Counted from the first letter of the stretch, positions 9,495 to 18,616 are shown. The stretch is DNA of 64,000 nucleotides from Idiomarina sp. X4 (GCF_002808045.1 NZ_CP025000.1:2046001-2110000), one strand, 5' to 3'. Numbers and translations: made by a program. Notes: generated by a model not told the origin, from the letters alone.

Positions 9495-12400
9495 ATGAAG
9501 ACAATGCACAAGCTTAGTGCGGCAGCGTTAGCGGTGACATCCGTGTTAGCGTTGCCAACGAGTGCTGATCAAACGTCTCGGACGAATGGTATGCGGGACA
9601 ACACGCCGAGCCTAACGGCTATTCAAAATGCAACCGTTGTGACAGAGCCCGGTGAGGTTGTCAGTAATGCAACGCTCATTATTGAAAACGGCAAAGTAAA
9701 AAGTGTAGAAAGCGGTAACCGAGCACCGGCTGGCGCACGGGTTATTGATGGTACGGGCTATACAATCTACCCGGGCTTTATTGACCCATACAGCAGTTAC
9801 GGTATTGACGTAACTTACGCAAAGACGGATAGCGATACGCCTATTTATAACAATGAACGTGAAGGTGGTAATGCCGCAAACGACGCTATTCGTGCAGAGA
9901 AAGATTGGTACGCAGCGTTCAAAACCAACTCTGATGATGCCAAGAAGTGGGTGTCTGAAGGATTTACCAGCGTGCAAACTGCCAAGCTCGATGGCATTTT
10001 TCAAGGTCAGGCAGCGACCGTTTCGCTCGCCGATAAAATTGCTAACGATGTTATCTACCGAAGTGAGTCAAAGCATTTTGGCTCGTTTGACAAAGGCAGC
10101 TCTCAGCAACAGTACCCGTCCTCATTAATGGGCAGTATTGCGTTGGTGAGACAGACCCTGTCTGACGCAAACTGGTATGAAAATGCCTACGGCAAGCAAT
10201 CGCATAATCAACCGGTTGAGTTTAATGCGGCGCTGGATTCACTGAAAAATATTGAGTCTGAAGGGATTGTCTTCAAAGTCTCAGATGAGAAAACCTTGCT
10301 GCGAGCTGACGATGTATTTGATCAGTTTAACGTGCCAAGTGTTTATGTTGGCTCGGGGTATGAATACGCTCGTCTCAATTCGGTTAAGAATACTGAAAGT
10401 GATTTGATTTTACCGTTGAACTTCCCGGCAGCGCCAAATGTCAGTGGCGTCGATGCACATCTTGATGTCGACTTGGCGAAATTACGCCACTGGGAACGCG
10501 CGCCTTCAAATCCGGCGATGCTGGCAAACGCAGGTGTCAACTTTGCGTTAACCTTAAGCGAACTGGAAAAGTCAGAAGACTTTTGGCCGAACCTACGTAA
10601 AGCGGTTGAGCATGGCCTGAGTAAAGAAAAAGCGCTGGCGGCTTTAACTACTACTGCAGCTAAAATTGCTGGTGTTGATGACAAAGTGGGCAAATTAGCC
10701 AGTGGTTACATGGCCGACTTTGTGATGGTGAAAGGTGATATTTTTGAAGACGGCGAAATACAATCGGTCTGGTTACAAGGTGAAGAAAACGAGTTGGTTT
10801 CTCGTGAGCTGGTCGACTTTGCCGGTAACTATACCATTGACTGGAATGGTCAGAATGTCTCGCTGACATTGAAGCCCGGTGCGGCTTTAAGCGGCGAGCT
10901 CACGGTCGGTGAGAACACTCAGTCTATTCGTAATATTGAGCGTACTGAAGATACGGTGTCATTTGTTGCTGATATGAACATTAAGCCGACAGGTACGTGG
11001 CGCTTCCAGTTGACACCAGCGTCTCAGCAAAATTTCACTATGGAAGCGGTTTCTCCGCAAGGGGAGTCCAGTTCACTAGTTGCGCAGGTCGCCTCACAAG
11101 AAACCCTGGCGGAGGACACCCAAAGTAGCAGCAGTAATAAAGTTGAATACGTCAGCCAGTTGACCTTCCCGAATGTTGCTTATGGTTTAGATGGTTTGCC
11201 TGAGCGACAAGATGTACTAATTCGTAATGCAACGGTTTGGACAGCCAGTGATGATGGCATTCTGGAAGAAACCGATGTGCTTGTTCGTAACGGTGAATTT
11301 GCCGAAGTTGGTAAAAACCTGAGCGCACCGTCAGGTGTAAAAGTCATTGATGCCGCGGGTATGCACTTAACGCCGGGCATTATCGACGAGCATTCACACA
11401 TTGCGATTGACGGTGGTGTGAATGAAGGCTCTGAAGCGATTACGTCAGAAGTACGCATTGGCGACGTGGTCAACCCTGACGACATTCATATTTATCGCTC
11501 ACTAGCTGGCGGCACCACCATGGCTCAGTTACTGCACGGATCGGCTAACCCGGTTGGCGGTCAGGCGCAGGTCATTAAACTGCGTTGGGGAACGGATGCT
11601 AACATTATGAAGTTTGATGCAGCGCCTGAGTCTATCAAGTTCGCGCTGGGTGAAAACGTTAAGCAAAGCAACTGGGGTGACAACATGACGGTTCGTTACC
11701 CACAAACGCGTTTAGGCGTTGAAACTATTGTTCGTGATGGCTTCCAGGCGGCGTTAGAGTACCAGCAACGTAAACAAGCCTATGATCGCATGAGTCGCTC
11801 AGAAAAGAAGAAGACAGCGCCACCACGTCCTGACTATCGTCTGGAGACGCTGATCGAAATTCTAAACAGTAAGCGCTTTGTTCATGCCCACTCTTACGTC
11901 GCTTCTGAAATTCTCATGTTGATGGAAGTAGCGGAAGACTACGGGTTTACTTTGGATACGTTCACTCACATTCTGGAAGGTTACAAAGTGGCCGACGAAA
12001 TGGCTGAGCATGGTGCCAGCGGATCGACATTCGCTGACTGGTGGGCATATAAATTTGAGGTATATGACGCGATTCCTCAAAACGCCTGCTTAATGCATGA
12101 CAGAGGTGTGCTCACCAGCATTAACTCGGATAGTAATGACTTGCAGCGCCGTTTGAATACCGAAGCGGCTAAGTCAGTTCGCTATTGTGACATGGATCCG
12201 CACGAAGCCTTTAAAATGGTGACGATTAATCCAGCAAAACAATTGAAAGTTGATGACTACGTCGGTTCTATTGAAGAAGGCAAACACGCTGACTTTGTAC
12301 TGTGGAGTCATTATCCGTTAAGTGCCTATGCCCGTGCTGAACAAACCTGGATAAATGGACGTAAATTCTTTGACCGCGAACAAGACAAAAAACGTCAAGA

Positions 12401-12581
12401 AGCGGTAAAACAAGAGAAAAACGCACTGATTCAGAAAGTTCTTGCAGCCGGTGATGAAGCGCTTAAAGGCGCCACTAATGGCTATAAAGAGGCACAGCCA
12501 ACTTGGCACTGTGATACAGAACACGACTTCTGGCTGGATCACTTCACCACGCAAGCGCATCAGCATGGAGGACAACACTAA
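9495..12581 (+). CDS. Secreted protein with two tandem amidohydrolase domains (N-terminal copy degenerate)
   Basis: 1028 residues from the ATG at 9495; a GGGGA lies 8 bases before it, so the upstream GTG at 9480 is less likely. A signal peptide opens the protein (MKTMHKLSAAALAVTSVLAL then SAD). Two amidohydrolase-like halves are visible. The N-terminal half has PGFIDPYSS (93-101), where the usual HxH is replaced by Tyr99 and Ser101. The C-terminal half has PGIIDEHSH with His633 and His635, and later VHAHSY and SDSNDL. Only the second half can bind metal in the usual way. The substrate is unknown. It overlaps the next amidohydrolase gene by one base. Confidence 0.88.
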   Translation: MKTMHKLSAAALAVTSVLALPTSADQTSRTNGMRDNTPSLTAIQNATVVTEPGEVVSNATLIIENGKVKSVESGNRAPAGARVIDGTGYTIYPGFIDPYSSYGIDVTYAKTDSDTPIYNNEREGGNAANDAIRAEKDWYAAFKTNSDDAKKWVSEGFTSVQTAKLDGIFQGQAATVSLADKIANDVIYRSESKHFGSFDKGSSQQQYPSSLMGSIALVRQTLSDANWYENAYGKQSHNQPVEFNAALDSLKNIESEGIVFKVSDEKTLLRADDVFDQFNVPSVYVGSGYEYARLNSVKNTESDLILPLNFPAAPNVSGVDAHLDVDLAKLRHWERAPSNPAMLANAGVNFALTLSELEKSEDFWPNLRKAVEHGLSKEKALAALTTTAAKIAGVDDKVGKLASGYMADFVMVKGDIFEDGEIQSVWLQGEENELVSRELVDFAGNYTIDWNGQNVSLTLKPGAALSGELTVGENTQSIRNIERTEDTVSFVADMNIKPTGTWRFQLTPASQQNFTMEAVSPQGESSSLVAQVASQETLAEDTQSSSSNKVEYVSQLTFPNVAYGLDGLPERQDVLIRNATVWTASDDGILEETDVLVRNGEFAEVGKNLSAPSGVKVIDAAGMHLTPGIIDEHSHIAIDGGVNEGSEAITSEVRIGDVVNPDDIHIYRSLAGGTTMAQLLHGSANPVGGQAQVIKLRWGTDANIMKFDAAPESIKFALGENVKQSNWGDNMTVRYPQTRLGVETIVRDGFQAALEYQQRKQAYDRMSRSEKKKTAPPRPDYRLETLIEILNSKRFVHAHSYVASEILMLMEVAEDYGFTLDTFTHILEGYKVADEMAEHGASGSTFADWWAYKFEVYDAIPQNACLMHDRGVLTSINSDSNDLQRRLNTEAAKSVRYCDMDPHEAFKMVTINPAKQLKVDDYVGSIEEGKHADFVLWSHYPLSAYARAEQTWINGRKFFDREQDKKRQEAVKQEKNALIQKVLAAGDEALKGATNGYKEAQPTWHCDTEHDFWLDHFTTQAHQHGGQH

Positions 12582-13882
12582 TGAAGACTTTATTATCCAC
12601 ATTGAGTGCTGCGCTGATTGCTGCAGTGACCGTATCGACAGCCGTTGCTCATGACGAAGTCCCCGGCGAGCCGCAACAACAACCCATAGTTCTGCAAGGC
12701 GGTACCTTGCATACTGTGAGCAATGGCGTGTTAACCGATTCAGACTTGGTTTTTGAAGACGGTAAAATTACCGCTATTGGTCAGGACCTTGACGTTCCCA
12801 ATAATGCTCGAGTCATCGATGTATCCGGTAAGCATGTTTATCCGGGCGTGATTGCGATGGATACCACGTTAGGCTTGAATGAAATTGAAGCAGTACGAGC
12901 AACGCGTGACGCTCGTGAAGTTGGCGAAGTGCATCCGGAAGTTGCTGGGCATATTGCCTTTAATGCGGATTCGGAAATTATCCCAACCGTACGCTATAAC
13001 GGCATTACACATGCGCAAGTGGTACCGGAAGGTTCACTGGTTATGGGGCAGTCGTCATTGCTGCACCTGGACGGTTGGAACTACCAGGACGCATTGGTCT
13101 CCGGCGAAATAGGTGTGCATGTGAATTGGCCAAGAACGTATGTGATTAACACGTGGTGGGAGCGCCGCTCTCCGGAAGAGCAGCGCAAAGCCAATGAGGA
13201 GGCTCGTAAAGAGTTGATGAACGTGTTTGCTGATGCCAAAGCTTATTTTGATGCGAAGAAAGCAGACAGAGACATCGACATGGATCAGCGCTGGGAAGCT
13301 ATGATGGGCTTATTCGATGGCAGCAAAACACTGTATGTGCATGCCAACGACAAACGTCAATTGGAGCAAGCTATCGATGTGAGTCGTGAATACGGCTTTG
13401 AGCTTGTTCTGATGGGGGCGAGAGATGCCTGGCGTATTGCTGACAAACTGGCCGAGCTTGAAGTTCCAGTCGTTTTCGGTTCACCTTTCGGGTTACCGGG
13501 GCGTGACGACGAAGGCTATGATCAAGACTTCTCTACCCCTGCTAAATTAGCAGACGCTGGTGTTAACTTTGCTATTTCGTATCCGGGTTACTGGGATGTT
13601 CGTAACTTGCCTTTTGCGGCTGGACACTCGGTTGCTTTTGGGTTAGATCAGCAAAAAGCACTGGAAGCTATCACACTTCAGCCGGCTAAGTTTATGGGCG
13701 TAGCTGATAAGCTCGGTTCGTTAGAGGTAGGCAAAAGTGCGTCGCTGATTGTGTCAGAGGGTGACTTACTGGATCCCATAGGCCAAAGCTTAACACACAT
13801 GTTTATTGACGGGCGCAATGTCAGTTTAGAAAGCCGTCATACTGAACTCTACAATAAGTATCAGGAAAAGCCGGCGAATTAA
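12581..13882 (+). CDS. Secreted amidohydrolase-like protein lacking the HxH motif
   Basis: 433 residues with a signal peptide (MKTLLSTLSAALIAAVTVST then AVAHDE). The domain opens with ILQGGTLHTVSNG-like sequence, and YPGVIAMDTT (88-96) has Asp94 and Thr96 where active amidohydrolases carry HxH. It is therefore probably not a classical binuclear-metal enzyme and may be a structural or regulatory partner of the preceding gene. It starts on the TAATG overlap with that gene, which indicates translational coupling. A strong terminator follows. Confidence 0.85.
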   Translation: MKTLLSTLSAALIAAVTVSTAVAHDEVPGEPQQQPIVLQGGTLHTVSNGVLTDSDLVFEDGKITAIGQDLDVPNNARVIDVSGKHVYPGVIAMDTTLGLNEIEAVRATRDAREVGEVHPEVAGHIAFNADSEIIPTVRYNGITHAQVVPEGSLVMGQSSLLHLDGWNYQDALVSGEIGVHVNWPRTYVINTWWERRSPEEQRKANEEARKELMNVFADAKAYFDAKKADRDIDMDQRWEAMMGLFDGSKTLYVHANDKRQLEQAIDVSREYGFELVLMGARDAWRIADKLAELEVPVVFGSPFGLPGRDDEGYDQDFSTPAKLADAGVNFAISYPGYWDVRNLPFAAGHSVAFGLDQQKALEAITLQPAKFMGVADKLGSLEVGKSASLIVSEGDLLDPIGQSLTHMFIDGRNVSLESRHTELYNKYQEKPAN

Positions 13883-13903
13883 TTTCAGCTAGTTTTAGGT
13901 ACG

Positions 13904-13945
13904 AAAAAGCCCCTGACGCAATACAACGCGTCAGGGGCTTTCTTT
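13904..13945. terminator. Bidirectional terminator between amidohydrolase and tandem receiver genes
   Basis: AAAGCCCCTGACGC (13906-13919) pairs exactly with GCGTCAGGGGCTTT (13928-13941) around an 8-base loop. T-rich sequence follows on the + strand and A-rich sequence precedes it, so it can serve both the amidohydrolase operon and the convergent receiver gene. Confidence 0.93.
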
Positions 13946-13951
13946 TATCGG

Positions 13952-14749
13952 TTACTGTTGGTCAAGCAGACGTGAAATTAAGCCTTTTATAGTTGCAGGC
14001 TCAAATGGTTTGTCGGTCAGAGCATCGACACCGCTTTGCTTTATATTTGCCAGCTGTGGTTCATTCGCCCGCGCTGTTACCATCAGTACCGGTGTGTGCG
14101 CATGCGATGAGCTGTTGCGAATGTACTGAGTCAGTTCTCTGCCATTCATTTCAGGCATGTTGAAGTCAGTAACAATTAAGTCGAACTGATGCTCTTCCAG
14201 AATATCAATAGCTTGCTGACCATTTTCAGCCTCAACAAATATCTCAACACCAAGGTTTTCAAAAACACGGCGCAACACATGGCGTGAAGTGAGGCTGTCA
14301 TCGACAATAAGAACTCGTAAGTCTTCTATGTCATAGAGCTCAAGAGTCAGTGGCTCAGGCTCCATTAAGTCCATAGTAGCCGTAATAGCGCGCTGCAATT
14401 GCTCTGGGGTAAAAGGTTTCGGTAAAATAGCAATAATGCCGGACTGTTTAAATTGCTCGAGCTGGTCGGCGCGGTGCTCAGACGATACCAACATAAAGTG
14501 CAGGGTATCGTGAAGGTCATTGCGGTTGATGAACTGAATGAGTTCATGTGCCGTACCATCTTCAAAGTACATGGCGCTAGTCACAATATCAGGTTGCCAA
14601 CGCAGGATTTCTTCTTTAGCTTCCGCTATAGTAGAAGCACCTCTGGTATGCTGAATACCAGCTTGATTAAGGTGTTGGGTAATGACTTTACGCTGCACAT
14701 CGGAAGGCTCGATGAGCAAAATTCGGAGTTCGTCGAAGGCTATCGCCAT
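13952..14749 (-). CDS. Tandem receiver-domain protein (REC1 degenerate, REC2 intact)
   Basis: 265 residues with two receiver domains and no output domain. REC1 (about 8-125) reads WQPDIVTSAMYFEDG, with Ala59 where the phosphoacceptor Asp should be, although the Lys of ILPKPF (about 111) is kept. REC2 (about 145-262) has DD at 150-151, Asp195 in TDFNMPEMNG and the Lys of TDKPF. REC2 should be phosphorylatable and REC1 should not be. It faces the STAS gene divergently with about 100 bases between, and ends at the bidirectional terminator. Confidence 0.9.
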   Translation of the reverse strand: MAIAFDELRILLIEPSDVQRKVITQHLNQAGIQHTRGASTIAEAKEEILRWQPDIVTSAMYFEDGTAHELIQFINRNDLHDTLHFMLVSSEHRADQLEQFKQSGIIAILPKPFTPEQLQRAITATMDLMEPEPLTLELYDIEDLRVLIVDDSLTSRHVLRRVFENLGVEIFVEAENGQQAIDILEEHQFDLIVTDFNMPEMNGRELTQYIRNSSSHAHTPVLMVTARANEPQLANIKQSGVDALTDKPFEPATIKGLISRLLDQQ

Positions 14750-14850
14750 AATCGGTCAAAATGAGTTTATGATGTAGCAAAGATTAGGGTATTCAAGCAA
14801 TAAACTCAATCATAAAATTGTGTTAGGCTCATGAAAAAAGAGGGGTACCT

Positions 14851-15156
14851 ATGAGCGTCAGTCGCGAGTTTTCAAATGATGGCAAGCAACTTATTATTGC
14901 CATCCAGGGTAAATTTGATTTTAGTTTGGTGCAGGAGTTTCGGCAGGCTTATAGCCACATTGGCGATTCTCAGCCGACCGTAATTATTGACTTGAGAGAA
15001 ACCGAATACTTGGACAGTTCGGCGTTAGGTATGCTACTCAATATGCGAAAGTCTCTGGGTAATAGTGTCAAAGGCATTCAGTTGATAAATGCAAAGCCCG
15101 ATGTTCGTCGTATTCTGGATATATCCCGTTTTGAAAAGATGTTTACTATCGCCTAA
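14851..15156 (+). CDS. STAS-domain anti-sigma factor antagonist (SpoIIAA/CrsA-like)
   Basis: 101 residues forming a single STAS domain with the phosphorylatable serine pair in YLDSSALGML (Ser56/Ser57). In partner-switch systems this protein is phosphorylated by a kinase of the SpoIIAB type, is dephosphorylated by a PP2C phosphatase, and then binds an anti-sigma factor or target. In Shewanella and Pseudomonas the cognate pairs (CrsR-CrsA, HsbR-HsbA) act on sigma factors such as RpoS or FlgM-linked targets; whether the target is the same here is unknown. A good GAGGGG precedes the ATG. It overlaps the next gene by one base. Confidence 0.92.
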   Translation: MSVSREFSNDGKQLIIAIQGKFDFSLVQEFRQAYSHIGDSQPTVIIDLRETEYLDSSALGMLLNMRKSLGNSVKGIQLINAKPDVRRILDISRFEKMFTIA

Positions 15157-16826
15157 TGCACGTACTCGTCGTTGATGATCAAGCCGCCAATAGGGTAATG
15201 CTAAAAGGTCTTATTGAGCGTTTTGGACACAATGTAAGCTGTGCACCAAGCGGTATGCGGGCGCTGGAACTCTTTAGTAGCACGGGGGCTGACATTGTCT
15301 TGCTTGATGTGATGATGCCGGTTATGGACGGTCTGGCAACGGCTAAACGACTAAAGCAACTCAGTGGTGATATTCACCTTCCAATATTGTTTATTACAGC
15401 ACTGGATGACCAAAAGACACTGCTAGAATGTCTTGATGCTGGCGGCGACGATTTTATCAGCACACCTCCGGAACCTATCGTTCTGCAAGCAAAGCTCGAC
15501 GCACATGCGCGTGTTCGTGAGCTCAGCTTTAAATTAAAAGAGAAAAACGAAGTACTGGCTTACCATTCTAACCGTATGGAGCGCGAGCAAAACGTGGTCA
15601 GCCACATGTTGAGTAATGCGCTTTTAGAAAATGAATTAACCTTTGATTTCCTGCACACTTATTTGTCTCCCGCGACTGAATTTAATGGCGATTTGGTTTT
15701 GTCGAAAGGTGGGCCTCTGGGAAACTACTACATTTTTGTCGGGGACTTTACTGGTCACGGACTGGCTCCTGCGACAGGAGCGTTACCCGTTGCACAAACG
15801 TTTTTTGATTTAGCGGAGAGAGGCTTGTCGGTGGCTACCATGGTAAAAGAGTTTAATCGTCGGTTGGTAAAGTTGTTGCCTGATGACATGTTCTGCGCTG
15901 CATTTGTTGCCGAATTGTCAGCCGGCGGTGACCGACTCAGTTATTGGAACGGCGGTATTCCGGACGCACTTTTTATTGATAACAATGGACGAGTCACTTA
16001 CCGCTTGCCGTCAGAGCACCTGGCGTTAGGTATTTTGCCGCCAGAAGAATTTAATAGCTCGTTGAGTCACTGTTTTATCGAGCCCGGGCAACGGTTGGTT
16101 GCGTATACTGACGGCGTTATTGAGATGACGAACACCCAGGGGCAGCGCCTTAACGAGAGTGGTTTTGAAAAAAAGCTAAAACAGTTTGGCAGTAAAAAAC
16201 AGTTTGACCAGTTGGTGAACTCGCTCGAAAGCTTTCAGAAGGGCACTGAGCAAAGTGACGATATTTCATTGATTGTTGTCAGTTGTGAACCGACCCAACT
16301 GCCCGTTAAAAAAGACGACCATTCTATCACTCACCTTCCTTTTGAGTTGAAAGTACGACTCAGCGAAAAAAATATTGTAGGGGAAGATCCTGTGACCCGG
16401 CTTGTCGATTCATTATCGCACCTGGAAGGGATAAAAGCCCATAAAACAACGCTGTACTTATTATTAGCGGAAGCGTTTAATAATATTTTGGAGCACAATC
16501 TTTTACGGTTGAATTCCGATGTAAAGGAAGAAAATGAAGGGTTTGAACGCTATTATGCAGAACGAGAGCGACGTCTTGGTAGCCTTAAAGACATTGAAGT
16601 ATCGATTGATGTTAACTACCAACCCGTTGATAGCCTGATTTGTTTTGGCATTCGGTCTAACGGAGAAAACGGGTATCCGGCTGATGAGTTTTCTCCGGTA
16701 TTGGATGAAGAAAAAATGCACGGTCGAGGTATGCAGCTGATTAAAAACTTTTCCCGCTATTATGAATGGAAAGACAAAGGTCAATGCTTATACATTGAGT
16801 ACGACCTTAACCTCCCGATCGCTTAA
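15156..16826 (+). CDS. Receiver-PP2C phosphatase-HATPase kinase protein (CrsR/HsbR-like)
   Basis: 556 residues in three parts: a receiver (1-120) with Asp51 in LLDVMMPVMDG; a SpoIIE-type PP2C phosphatase (about 170-390) with GDFTGHG and AYTDGVIEM; and a HATPase (about 410-555) with LLLAEAFNNILEHN and HGRGMQLI. The phosphatase and kinase are expected to act oppositely on the STAS partner encoded immediately upstream (TAATG overlap). In REC the conserved Lys is replaced by Thr103 (DDFISTPPEP). The 3' end overlaps the convergent SUI1-like gene by 20 bases. Confidence 0.92.
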   Translation: MHVLVVDDQAANRVMLKGLIERFGHNVSCAPSGMRALELFSSTGADIVLLDVMMPVMDGLATAKRLKQLSGDIHLPILFITALDDQKTLLECLDAGGDDFISTPPEPIVLQAKLDAHARVRELSFKLKEKNEVLAYHSNRMEREQNVVSHMLSNALLENELTFDFLHTYLSPATEFNGDLVLSKGGPLGNYYIFVGDFTGHGLAPATGALPVAQTFFDLAERGLSVATMVKEFNRRLVKLLPDDMFCAAFVAELSAGGDRLSYWNGGIPDALFIDNNGRVTYRLPSEHLALGILPPEEFNSSLSHCFIEPGQRLVAYTDGVIEMTNTQGQRLNESGFEKKLKQFGSKKQFDQLVNSLESFQKGTEQSDDISLIVVSCEPTQLPVKKDDHSITHLPFELKVRLSEKNIVGEDPVTRLVDSLSHLEGIKAHKTTLYLLLAEAFNNILEHNLLRLNSDVKEENEGFERYYAERERRLGSLKDIEVSIDVNYQPVDSLICFGIRSNGENGYPADEFSPVLDEEKMHGRGMQLIKNFSRYYEWKDKGQCLYIEYDLNLPIA

Positions 16827-17142
16827 CTTTGTAACCTTCCGCTTTTAGATAAGCTTCAATACTGTCGCGCTGGTCACCCTGCAGTTCAATGTCATAGTCT
16901 TTTACTGAACCACCAACACCACATTGCTGTTTTAGCTTCTTCGCAAACTTTTTCAATTCATCTTTTGGTAGCGCAAGGCCGGTCACAATAGTAACCCCTT
17001 TACCTTTGCGGCCTTTGGTTTCCCTTTTTAGTCTTACTACACCGTCGCCTTCTGGTATCTGCTCAGGCTCCTCGTCAGGTTCAATACGGCCTGAGTCTGT
17101 CGAATATACCATTTGGCTGAGTTGATCTTTCCAGTCAGACAT
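16807..17142 (-). CDS. yciH: YciH-type SUI1/eIF1-like translation factor
   Basis: 111 residues with a C-terminal SUI1 domain (about 40-108): GKGVTIVTGLALPKDELKKF and CGVGGSVKDYDIELQGD. YciH is a bacterial eIF1-like protein with a minor role in start-site fidelity or stress translation. It lies 3 bases after the coiled-coil membrane protein gene on the same strand. Its end overlaps that of the receiver-phosphatase-kinase gene. Length is normal. Confidence 0.92.
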   Translation of the reverse strand: MSDWKDQLSQMVYSTDSGRIEPDEEPEQIPEGDGVVRLKRETKGRKGKGVTIVTGLALPKDELKKFAKKLKQQCGVGGSVKDYDIELQGDQRDSIEAYLKAEGYKVKRSGG

Positions 17143-17145
17143 AGA

Positions 17146-17904
17146 CTACCACTTCTTTTTCGGTTGAAAGAGTTCTTCCAAATCGTCTTCTTTTTTGTGT
17201 TTGGCTTTGTCTCTTGCGTGTGCGTCTTTCAGTTCCTGCGCAATTTGCTCTAACGCGTTTTTGATCGACTCCTGACGAGATGTCGTGTAGTCGTCAGAAA
17301 AGCTTTGCTCTTCAATGGTGCGCAGCGCTTTCTCATAATACTGACGTGCTGAACCTAGCATATGGCTTTCATAAGCGTGACGACCACGACGAATGAGTGT
17401 TTCAATACTGATTTTTAATTGTAACTTGCTTAAACGCTGATCCTCGACACTAAAGACGTTACTGTCAACCCGACCACGAGCGTGCTCACTTCTTAGCGTT
17501 GCTTTTAAACGTTTCAGCGCATTAATCATCGCAATAATTTGTTTATTGTTTTGCGGAATCTCAAACTCTTCACTGATCAGCGATGTGTCTTTAGGATCAA
17601 TGCCTTCCATTCTTTCTTTGTAATCTTCAAGGCGTGATTTAAAGTCTTTGGTTGGCGATACAGCGTACATGTTTTGCAATACTTCGTATGCGCGCATATT
17701 CAGCACAGCCAGCATCGACTTACCAATAGGAAAGAAACTGGACATATGAATAAGATCTTCAATTTGTTCCAGAGCGTTTCTGTAACGGGCAAGTTTTTTG
17801 CGTCGCTCAAGTTCCTGACGCTGCTTATGTTGTTGCACTGAACCGACGACAATCGCCAGTATTATCAGAAGAATAATCAGTGCTATAACAATGGTGTAAA
17901 TCAT
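17146..17904 (-). CDS. Membrane-anchored coiled-coil protein of unknown function
   Basis: 252 residues. One strong transmembrane segment (about 3-24) is followed by charged helical sequence, a coiled-coil-like region (about 25-60) and a TPR-like helix pair around 170-200 (YESHMLGSARQYYEKALRTI). The C-terminus is highly charged with KKEDDLEELFQPKKKW. I do not recognise the family. It is probably anchored in the inner membrane with a large cytoplasmic part. It sits between the histidine kinase and the SUI1-like gene on the minus strand, with 3 bases to the latter and 28 to the former. Confidence 0.8.
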   Translation of the reverse strand: MIYTIVIALIILLIILAIVVGSVQQHKQRQELERRKKLARYRNALEQIEDLIHMSSFFPIGKSMLAVLNMRAYEVLQNMYAVSPTKDFKSRLEDYKERMEGIDPKDTSLISEEFEIPQNNKQIIAMINALKRLKATLRSEHARGRVDSNVFSVEDQRLSKLQLKISIETLIRRGRHAYESHMLGSARQYYEKALRTIEEQSFSDDYTTSRQESIKNALEQIAQELKDAHARDKAKHKKEDDLEELFQPKKKW

Positions 17905-17932
17905 ATAACGCTCATTAGGTTGTTATTATTTT

Positions 17933-18616
17933 TTAAGGTAATGTCAGAGAAAAAACACCACCACCTAAGTGTCCATTATTTTTCAGTTCGATAAAACCTT
18001 TTTTATCGTTTCTTTGGTGGGCTTGTGCGAGTAGGTGAGCAAAATAGAGCCCTAAACCTGTACGGCCTTTATTCATATCCAGCTTCTGCATGGGTACTTG
18101 CGCTTGTTTTAGCATGTGATTTGGAAAACCCTCGCCATTATCATGCACTGAAATCTGACATCCCTTATCTTCGTCGACTGTCACCGTAATAAAGAGTTTA
18201 TCGGCGGTATAGCGCATAGCATTAATAATAACGTCGTTCAGTAAGTGGCTAATGAGGTCTTTATCAAAATAGCCAACGGCCGAATCGTCAATGTCAGTAG
18301 TAACATCGATACCGCGCTGCTCCAAATACATTTCATTATTAAGTAATAGCTCTTCAAATACGTCATCCCAGTGATGCTCTTCAATATTGAGAGGGAGGGA
18401 GCCGTGCTGTTCGCGGTATAATGTCAGCAGTTGTATAAGCCCTGAGTTAATGCGTTGCGCTTCGTAATGGACTTTTGCCATGTTTTCTGTTGCACTGCCT
18501 TCTGGTACTTGCTCTGAAACCTGTTCAATCAATTGAATCAGCAAGCATAGCGAATTCTTCATGTCGTGGGCGGAAGAGGCGAGTACTGCAGAAAAGTCGA
18601 ATGTAGGCTGTGTCAT
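17933..18616 (-). CDS. Soluble sensor histidine kinase without a sensor domain
   Basis: 227 residues. A short HisKA-like segment has the phosphorylatable His17 in SSAHDMKNSLCLL. The HATPase follows with the N box LLNDVIINAMRYT, G1 VHDNGEGF and G2 GRTGLGLYFA. No transmembrane segment or recognisable sensor domain is present, so input must come from a partner protein. It could phosphorylate one of the nearby receiver proteins (13952-14749 or 15156-16826); pairing is inferred from position only. It is divergent from cysB. Confidence 0.9.
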   Translation of the reverse strand: MTQPTFDFSAVLASSAHDMKNSLCLLIQLIEQVSEQVPEGSATENMAKVHYEAQRINSGLIQLLTLYREQHGSLPLNIEEHHWDDVFEELLLNNEMYLEQRGIDVTTDIDDSAVGYFDKDLISHLLNDVIINAMRYTADKLFITVTVDEDKGCQISVHDNGEGFPNHMLKQAQVPMQKLDMNKGRTGLGLYFAHLLAQAHQRNDKKGFIELKNNGHLGGGVFSLTLP

